A stretch of 10,803 nt of DNA from Nocardioides sp. (GTDB lineage Bacteria > Actinomycetota > Actinomycetes > Propionibacteriales > Nocardioidaceae): assembly GCA_021166815.1 (NCBI GenBank), contig JAJPEO010000327.1, positions 1-10,803 of the forward strand, read 5' to 3'. The notes below the pieces were generated by a model. It worked only from the letters and a program-made list of their open reading frames with translations, was not told where the DNA came from and ran no database searches. How positions within the stretch are numbered: the stretch's first letter is position 1; the number at the start of each line of letters is the position of its first letter. The position numbers and the translations under genes were made by a program. Of the stretch, positions 6,626 through 10,803 are shown piece by piece.

Positions 6626-7405
6626 GTGGCCGATCTGTCGTGGGAGCTCGTGGCTCTGCTGGGACTGGCCGCCCTCGCCGCGGGCTTCGTCGACGCGGTC
6701 GTCGGCGGCGGCGGCCTGATCCAGCTCCCGGCCCTGGTGATCGGCCTGCCGGGTGCCACGCCGGTCCAGCTGCTGGCGACCAACAAGCTCTCGTCCTTCT
6801 GCGGCACCACGATCAGCTCGGCCACGTACCTGCGCCGCGTGCGGCCCGACCCACGGATCTTCCTGCCGCTCATGGGGCTGGCGTTCCTCGGCTCCATGGC
6901 GGGGGCGGCGGTGGCCACCCAGGTCCCGCGGGCCGCCTTCGACCCGATCGTCCTGGTGGTCCTCGTGCTGGTCGGCGCCTACGTCTGGTTCAAGCCGTCG
7001 ATCGGCACCGTCACCGCCCTGCGCTTCGACGGCGCGCGCCACTTCGGGATCGGAGCGGCGGTCGGCCTCGGCGTCGGGTTCTACGACGGGGCGCTGGGGC
7101 CCGGGACCGGCTCGTTCTTCGTCTTCGCCCTGGTGGGCGTGCTGGGCTACAGCTTCCTCGTGGCCTCGGCCATGGCCCGGCTGGCCAACTGGGCGACCAA
7201 CCTCGCGGCGCTCGTGGTCTTCGTGCCGATGGGGGCGGTGCTGTGGGAGCTCGGCCTGGTGATGGCGTTGGCCAACGTCGTGGGCGGCTACCTCGGCGCG
7301 CGGGTGGCGATCGGGCGGGGTGCGCGATTCGTCCGGGCCTTCTTCCTGGCGGTCGTCGCGGCCTTCGTGGTGCGCATCGGGGGAGACCTCGCGGGCCTGT
7401 GGTGA
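6626..7405 (+). CDS. TauE/SafE (TSUP) family membrane transporter
   Basis: A 259-residue integral membrane protein of the TSUP family (sulfite/sulfonate/anion exporters, formerly DUF81), with about eight hydrophobic helices in two homologous halves. The duplicated signature is visible as GFVDAVVGGGGLIQLP at 20-35 and GFYDGALGPGTGSFF at 151-165; LLATNKLSS at 49-57 is the other strong mark, as in the YfcA subgroup. Members move sulfite, sulfoacetate, thiosulfate or other small anions, but the substrate cannot be set from sequence alone. The nearby persulfide reductase and cbs favour a sulfur oxyanion, and TauE-type genes accompany CstR-controlled units in Firmicutes. GTG 6626 lies 24 bases after the preceding stop and six bases after a -10-like box, so it may be transcribed independently of the operator at 4287-4302. 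Confidence 0.9.
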   Translation: MADLSWELVALLGLAALAAGFVDAVVGGGGLIQLPALVIGLPGATPVQLLATNKLSSFCGTTISSATYLRRVRPDPRIFLPLMGLAFLGSMAGAAVATQVPRAAFDPIVLVVLVLVGAYVWFKPSIGTVTALRFDGARHFGIGAAVGLGVGFYDGALGPGTGSFFVFALVGVLGYSFLVASAMARLANWATNLAALVVFVPMGAVLWELGLVMALANVVGGYLGARVAIGRGARFVRAFFLAVVAAFVVRIGGDLAGLW

Positions 7406-7409
7406 CGCG

Positions 7410-7415
7410 TAGTCT
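7410..7415 (+). promoter_or_regulatory. -10 box of a leaderless promoter for the five-gene run starting at 7422
   Basis: TAGTCT fits TAnnnT and ends six bases before ATG 7422. No Shine-Dalgarno is present in the 16 bases between the preceding stop and this start. It is the likely promoter for the FMN-split-barrel, YihY, YchJ, YigZ and Sir2 genes. Confidence 0.5.
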
Positions 7416-7421
7416 CTGCTC

Positions 7422-7799
7422 ATGAGCATCCCCGTGGACCTGGCCGGGCTGGCCGCCACCCTCGCCGACCACCCCGAGGGCTACCTGCTGACGACGTCGC
7501 CCGAGGGGCGCGTCAAGGCAGTGACCGTGCCCGTCTCGGCGGCTGACGGCGTGGTGCACATCGCCGCCGGCAGTCGTGGCACCGCCGCCAACCTCGCGGC
7601 CAACCCCAACGCCACGCTGCTCTTCCCGCCGCTGGAGCACCACGGCTACACCCTGCTGGTCGACGGCACGGCGGCTCCGGAGGGCGAGGGGTTCCGGCTC
7701 ACGCCCACGTCGGCGGTGCTGCACCGGCCCGCGAGCCACGCCGACGGCGAGACGCACTCGCCGCACGAGGGGTGCGGCCACGACTGCAAGACCGTCTGA
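7422..7799 (+). CDS. Pyridoxamine 5'-phosphate oxidase-like (FMN/F420 split-barrel) protein
   Basis: The product is 125 residues. The body resembles the flavin-binding split barrel: an early strand pair (GYLLTTSPEGRVKAVTVPVS, about 20-39), a VVHIAAG strand at 44-50, then SRGTAANLAANPNATLLFP at 51-69, the usual cofactor-contacting turn and helix, and GYTLLVDGTA at 75-84. It is shorter than true PNPOx and lacks obvious substrate residues, so an FMN, F420 or heme-binding oxidoreductase or storage role is open. The last 20 residues are unusual: His106, His112, His115, Cys118, His120 and Cys122 form a potential metal-binding or redox tail. It is the first gene of a tightly packed run, with YihY starting three bases after its stop. 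Start ATG 7422 appears leaderless. Confidence 0.78.
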   Translation: MSIPVDLAGLAATLADHPEGYLLTTSPEGRVKAVTVPVSAADGVVHIAAGSRGTAANLAANPNATLLFPPLEHHGYTLLVDGTAAPEGEGFRLTPTSAVLHRPASHADGETHSPHEGCGHDCKTV

Positions 7800-7802
7800 G
7801 GC

Positions 7803-8777
7803 GTGCTCCGCTTCCTCGACCGCTTCCAGCGGCGACATCCCGTGGTGGGGGTGCCGCTCGCGGTCATCTACAAGTACTTCGACGACCAGGGTCACTACCT
7901 CGCCGCGGCGCTGACGTACTACGCCTTCGTGGCGATCTTCCCGCTCATGCTGCTGGGCTCCTCGATCCTGGGCCTGGTGCTCTCCGGCGAGCCCCGGTGG
8001 CAGGAGCAGATCCTCGACTCCGCGCTGGCCCAGTTCCCCATCATCGGCGACCAGCTCGGCCGGCCCGAGGGGCTCACCGGCTCCGTCACCGGTGTCGCGA
8101 TCGGTGCGCTCGTCGCGCTCTACGGCGCCCAGGGGCTCGGACAGGCGCTGCAGAACACCCAGCACACGACGTGGGGCGTGCCCCGCAACAGCCGCCCCAA
8201 CCCGTTCTTCGCGCGGGTCAAGACCCTCGGCCTCCTGATCACGGCCGGGCTGTCGCTGCTCTCGGTCTCGCTGCTGTCCACGACGATCAGCACAACGGAC
8301 CTGTTCTCCGACACCTTCGGCCGCGGCACCAAGCTGCTGATCAACGTGCTCACGGTGCTCGTCGTCGGCTTCTTCCTGACCCTGCTGCACCGGGTCGCGG
8401 CCACGGGCCAGCGCACGTTCCTGCGCACCGCCCCCGGCGGGTTCGCCCTGGCCCTGATGTGGCAGGGCCTGCAGTACGCCGGCGCGGCGTACGTCGAGGG
8501 CGTGCTGGTCGGCACCTCGTCGATGACCCAGACCTTCGGCCTCGTGCTCGGCCTGATCGGCTTCCTGTGGATCGGCGCGGTGATGGCCGTGCTGGCCTCC
8601 GAGATCAACGTGGTGCTGGCCCGGCGGCTGTGGCCCCGGGCACTGCTGACGCCCTTCACCGACAACGTCGAGCTGACCGAGGCCGACCGCCGCGCCTACT
8701 CCTCCTACGCGCGCATGCAGCGCTACAAGGGGTTCGAGCGGGTCAAGGTGACCTGGGACGAGCGGGAGGACCGGTGA
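7803..8777 (+). CDS. YihY/virulence factor BrkB family membrane protein
   Basis: A 324-residue inner-membrane protein with about six helices. The N-terminal segment FDDQGHYLAAALTYYAFVAIFPLML (about 25-49) is the clearest family mark, and GFLWIGAVMAVLASEINVVLARR (about 256-278), with its helix-ending acidic residue, is the other. The C-terminal 45 residues are hydrophilic and probably cytosolic. The family was once annotated as ribonuclease BN, since shown to be wrong; transport or envelope roles have been proposed but no function is established. The start is taken as GTG 7803, three bases after the preceding stop. The GAGG at 7798-7801 is too close to act as a normal ribosome-binding site, so re-initiation from the upstream gene is likely. 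The stop overlaps the YchJ start as GTGA. Confidence 0.88.
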   Translation: MLRFLDRFQRRHPVVGVPLAVIYKYFDDQGHYLAAALTYYAFVAIFPLMLLGSSILGLVLSGEPRWQEQILDSALAQFPIIGDQLGRPEGLTGSVTGVAIGALVALYGAQGLGQALQNTQHTTWGVPRNSRPNPFFARVKTLGLLITAGLSLLSVSLLSTTISTTDLFSDTFGRGTKLLINVLTVLVVGFFLTLLHRVAATGQRTFLRTAPGGFALALMWQGLQYAGAAYVEGVLVGTSSMTQTFGLVLGLIGFLWIGAVMAVLASEINVVLARRLWPRALLTPFTDNVELTEADRRAYSSYARMQRYKGFERVKVTWDEREDR

Positions 8778-9139
8778 TCGGGCGCCAGGAGTGCCCCTGC
8801 GGCACCGGGCAGCCGTACGACGCCTGCTGCGGCCGCCTGCACCGGGGCGAGGCGGTCGCGGCCACGGCCGAGGAGCTGATGCGCTCGCGCTACGCCGCCC
8901 ACGTCGTGGGCGACGGCGACCACCTCTTCCGCACGTGGCACCCACGCACGCGACCCGACGACACCGACCCCGACCCGCGCGTGCGGTGGACCGGGCTGGA
9001 GGTGCTGGCCGCGAGCGAGGACGGCGACCGGGCCGTCGTGGAGTTCCGTGCCCACCACGAGGGCGGCGTGATGCACGAGGTCAGCCGGTTCGAGCGCCGC
9101 GCCGGGCGGTGGGTCTACGTCGACGGGGACGTGCGATGA
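8774..9139 (+). CDS. YchJ family protein with SEC-C zinc motif and NTF2-like domain
   Basis: The product is 121 residues. The N-terminal SEC-C motif is complete: C7-x-C9, eight residues, then C18-C19, inside CPCGTGQPYDACCG. It should bind zinc as in SecA and related proteins. The remainder (about 29-120), starting AATAEELMRSRYAAHV and ending GRWVYVDGDVR, is the NTF2-like domain of the YchJ/UPF0225 family. The length is close to the usual single-unit actinobacterial form; the E. coli protein has an additional C-terminal SEC-C. Function is unknown. GTG 8774 overlaps the YihY stop (GTGA) and has GGGAGG at 8764-8769 about four bases upstream. It overlaps the next gene by ATGA, so expression is probably coupled on both sides. 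Confidence 0.88.
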   Translation: MIGRQECPCGTGQPYDACCGRLHRGEAVAATAEELMRSRYAAHVVGDGDHLFRTWHPRTRPDDTDPDPRVRWTGLEVLAASEDGDRAVVEFRAHHEGGVMHEVSRFERRAGRWVYVDGDVR

Positions 9140-9759
9140 CGTCGTACCTCACCATCGCCCGCGACGGTGTCGCCGAGATCGAGGTCAAGCACTCGCGCTT
9201 CCTCTGCACGCTGCAGCGCGTCACCTCCGAGGAGCAGGCCCGCGCGCTGGTCGCGCGGCTGCGCAAGGAGCACTGGGACGCTCGGCACCACTGCTCGGCG
9301 TTCGTGATCGGCCCGGAGGCGTCGCTGCAGCGCTCCTCCGACGACGGCGAGCCCGCCGGCACGGCCGGGGCGCCCATGCTCGAGGTGCTGCGCGGAGCAG
9401 GGGTCAGCGACGTGGCGGCCGTGGTGACGCGGTGGTTCGGCGGCACGCTGCTCGGCGCCGGCGGCCTCGTCCGCGCCTACGGCGACGCCGTGCGCGCCGC
9501 CCTCGACGAGGTCGGCACCCTGCGCCGCAGCCTGGTCGCCGAGGTCGCGCTGAGCCTCGACCACGCCGAGGCCGGCCGGGTCGAGAGCGACCTGCGCTCA
9601 CGCGGCGTCGAGGTCCTCGAGGTCTCGTACGCCGCACGCGTGCGACTCCTGCTCGGCACGGACCCCGCCGACGTGGAGTCGCTGGCCGCCACGGTCGCGT
9701 CCCTGACCAGCGGCACGGGCGTGCTGGAGCCGGTGGGCGAGCGGTGGGTGGACGGATGA
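9136..9759 (+). CDS. YigZ/IMPACT family protein
   Basis: A 207-residue protein with the IMPACT/UPF0029 N-terminal domain (about 15-125) and a DUF1949-type ferredoxin-fold C-terminal domain (about 140-200). Clear marks are the KHSRFLC segment at 18-24, HHCSAFVIG near 51-59, the acidic loop SSDDGEPAGTAG at 67-78 and RWFGGTLLGAGGL at 99-111. Eukaryotic IMPACT regulates translation through GCN1, and bacterial YigZ is suspected of nucleic-acid or ribosome-linked roles without proof. ATG 9136 overlaps the YchJ stop as ATGA, and its own stop overlaps the Sir2 start the same way; no strong ribosome-binding site is seen, so translational coupling is likely. Family assignment is secure; function is not. 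Confidence 0.9.
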   Translation: MTSYLTIARDGVAEIEVKHSRFLCTLQRVTSEEQARALVARLRKEHWDARHHCSAFVIGPEASLQRSSDDGEPAGTAGAPMLEVLRGAGVSDVAAVVTRWFGGTLLGAGGLVRAYGDAVRAALDEVGTLRRSLVAEVALSLDHAEAGRVESDLRSRGVEVLEVSYAARVRLLLGTDPADVESLAATVASLTSGTGVLEPVGERWVDG

Positions 9760-10589
9760 GCGCGCTGGACCTGCTGGTCGGGCGCCCGCTGGTGGTGCTC
9801 ACCGGGGCGGGGGTGTCGACCGACTCGGGCATCCCGGACTACCGCGGCCCGGGCAAGGTGCCGCGCACGCCGATGACGGTCCAGGAGTTCCGCTCGGGCG
9901 CCGCGGCGCGGCAGCGCTACTGGGCGCGCACGTTCGTGGGCTACGAGCGCATGAGCAACGCCCGGCCCAACGCCGCGCACCACGCCCTCGCCGCGATCGA
10001 CCCGGGCCTGCTCATCACCCAGAACGTCGACGGTCTCCACGAGGCGGCGGGCTCCCGGCGGATGGTCGCCCTGCACGGCCGGGTCGCCGACATCGTCTGC
10101 CTCGCCTGCGGCGCCACCTCGTCGCGGGCCCGCCTGCAGGCTCGCCTCGACGCCGCGAACCCGGGCTGGCTCGCCGCGCACGCCGACGTCGCCGCCCGAC
10201 CCGACGGCGACGTGGAGATCGAGGACGCCGACGGTTTCGTGGTCCCGGCGTGCGAGGCCTGCGGGGGAGTGCTCAAGCCGGACGTGGTGTTCTTCGGCGA
10301 GAACGTGCCGGCGGCCCGGGTCGAGCGCTGCTGCGACGCGGTGGACGCGCTCGGCGCGGCCGGCGCCCTGCTGGTGGTGGGGTCGTCGCTGACGGTGATG
10401 AGCGGCCTGCGGTTCGTCAGGCGCGCGGCCCGTCAGGGGACGCCCGTGGTGATCGTCAACCGGGGCGTCACGCGCGGCGACGACCTGGCGACGGTGAAGG
10501 TCGACGAGGGTTCGAGCGAGTTCCTGACCCGCCTGGCCGTGGTTGCGGCGCGAGGCGCGGTGCGGTCCTCAGCGCGCGACCTCGACTGA
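9756..10589 (+). CDS. NAD-dependent protein deacylase, Sir2 family (class II sirtuin)
   Basis: A 277-residue sirtuin that removes acyl groups from lysine using NAD+. All core elements are present: TGAGVSTDSGIPDYRG at 16-31 for NAD binding, TQNVDGLHEAAG at 88-99, catalytic His107 in LHG, the zinc ribbon Cys115-x2-Cys118 and Cys166-x2-Cys169, VVFFGENVP at 177-185 and GSSLTV near 210-215. The GIPDYR form and the long insert of about 46 residues between zinc-ligand pairs suit class II (SIRT4-like) bacterial enzymes more than CobB. ATG 9756 overlaps the YigZ stop as ATGA. The gene probably ends the operon that begins at 7422. Its last 21 bases overlap the end of the convergent membrane-protein gene. 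Substrates cannot be predicted. Confidence 0.93.
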   Translation: MSALDLLVGRPLVVLTGAGVSTDSGIPDYRGPGKVPRTPMTVQEFRSGAAARQRYWARTFVGYERMSNARPNAAHHALAAIDPGLLITQNVDGLHEAAGSRRMVALHGRVADIVCLACGATSSRARLQARLDAANPGWLAAHADVAARPDGDVEIEDADGFVVPACEACGGVLKPDVVFFGENVPAARVERCCDAVDALGAAGALLVVGSSLTVMSGLRFVRRAARQGTPVVIVNRGVTRGDDLATVKVDEGSSEFLTRLAVVAARGAVRSSARDLD

Positions 10590-10803
10590 GTCGGCGACCG
10601 ACGCCGTGGCGCGACGGTAGAGGTGGACGAGGGTCCAGACCCACAGGACGACCAGCCCCACGCCGAGCGCGCCGGCGCCCCAGGGGAGCCAGTCCGGGGC
10701 TCCGCCGCTGCACTGCTCCCAGGTCGTGCCGTCAGGGCGGACGCCTCCGCTGCACGACTCGCTGCTCACCGCGAACGGCGCGGAGAGCAGCGCGACGAGG
10801 GCC
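10569..10803 (-). CDS. Small membrane protein of unknown function, 5' end beyond the window
   Basis: The minus-strand frame is open from the stop at 10569-10571 to the window edge, 77 residues visible. The outermost residues read ALVALLSAPFAVSSESC, which looks like the hydrophobic core and cleavage region of a signal peptide, so the GTG at 10769 is probably internal and the true start lies outside. The mature part has two cysteines in a short extracytoplasmic loop (SESCSGG and WEQCSGG), a membrane helix at WGAGALGVGLVVLWVWTLVH and a basic YRR stop-transfer before a short cytosolic tail. The two cysteines, about 14 residues apart, could pair. I do not recognise the family. It overlaps the Sir2 gene tail to tail by 21 bases. 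Confidence 0.65.
   Translation of the reverse strand, partial: ALVALLSAPFAVSSESCSGGVRPDGTTWEQCSGGAPDWLPWGAGALGVGLVVLWVWTLVHLYRRATASVADSVEVAR
10590..10602. terminator. Weak hairpin in the convergent 3' overlap
   Basis: GTCGG (10590-10594) pairs with CCGAC (10598-10602) around a three-base loop just after the Sir2 stop codon, inside the 3' end of the opposing gene. The stem is only 5 bp and has no T tail, so a role in ending transcription is tentative. Confidence 0.2.

Noticed and set aside
6014..7459. 481-codon minus-strand frame with repeated VDVA/LDVA-like stretches
   Set aside because: The apparent repeats are the antisense image of the solenoid repeats; sense genes 6098-6601 and 6626-7405 explain the region.
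7011..8945. 644-codon minus-strand frame opposite four genes
   Set aside because: Arg/Gly/Ala-rich shadow spanning several well-supported sense genes; no start signal or domain.

Overview
The window is high-GC DNA with GTG and ATG starts, 4-base stop/start overlaps and promoters recognisable mainly by a TAnnnT -10 box. Protein content (heme-less cystathionine beta-synthase, Bax inhibitor-1 family protein with a long hydrophilic N-terminus, YihY/YchJ/YigZ/class II sirtuin cluster) suggests a chromosomal segment of an actinobacterium, most likely Nocardioidaceae-like. The taxon is inferred from general resemblance only. No IS element, phage gene, tRNA, rRNA or CRISPR array is visible, and no gene-free stretch exceeds 300 bases.

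Layout. Bases 1-33 (minus) hold what may be the first codons of a leftward gene. Then come a Bax inhibitor-1/YccA membrane protein (173-973, +) and, converging on it across a near-perfect hairpin, an SGNH hydrolase (1000-2043, -). The SGNH gene is divergent from cystathionine beta-synthase (2080-3477, +), and both appear leaderless, with -10 boxes 11 bp apart. A small lipoprotein gene overlaps the end of cbs by four bases (3474-3935, +). A CsoR/CstR-family repressor (3982-4236, -) faces a CoA-disulfide/persulfide reductase fused to a rhodanese domain (4364-5983, +), with a perfect ATACCCC-AC-GGGGTAT operator between them. Next are a secreted beta-solenoid-like repeat protein (6098-6601, +), a TauE/SafE-type transporter (6626-7405, +) and a compact run: FMN-split-barrel protein (7422-7799), YihY/BrkB membrane protein (7803-8777), YchJ (8774-9139), YigZ/IMPACT (9136-9759) and Sir2 deacylase (9756-10589). 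A convergent membrane-protein gene (10569 to beyond the window, -) closes the window.

How the genes fit together. The centre of the window (about 2.1-7.4 kb) leans towards sulfur chemistry: cbs, a repressor that keeps both CsoR-family cysteines but lacks the metal-ligand histidine (CstR-like, i.e. persulfide-sensing), a persulfide/CoA-disulfide reductase with a rhodanese domain, and a TSUP transporter of the kind that exports sulfite or other sulfur oxyanions. CstR-controlled units in Firmicutes have similar content, so the most economical reading is a reactive-sulfur response locus. Only the repressor/reductase pair is visibly tied to the operator. The right-hand run is a housekeeping operon held together by ATGA/GTGA overlaps. 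The most distinctive pieces are the 19-20-residue-period solenoid protein with a cysteine pair at each end, the set of leaderless promoters at a fixed distance from the start codon, and hairpins that contain the stop codon.
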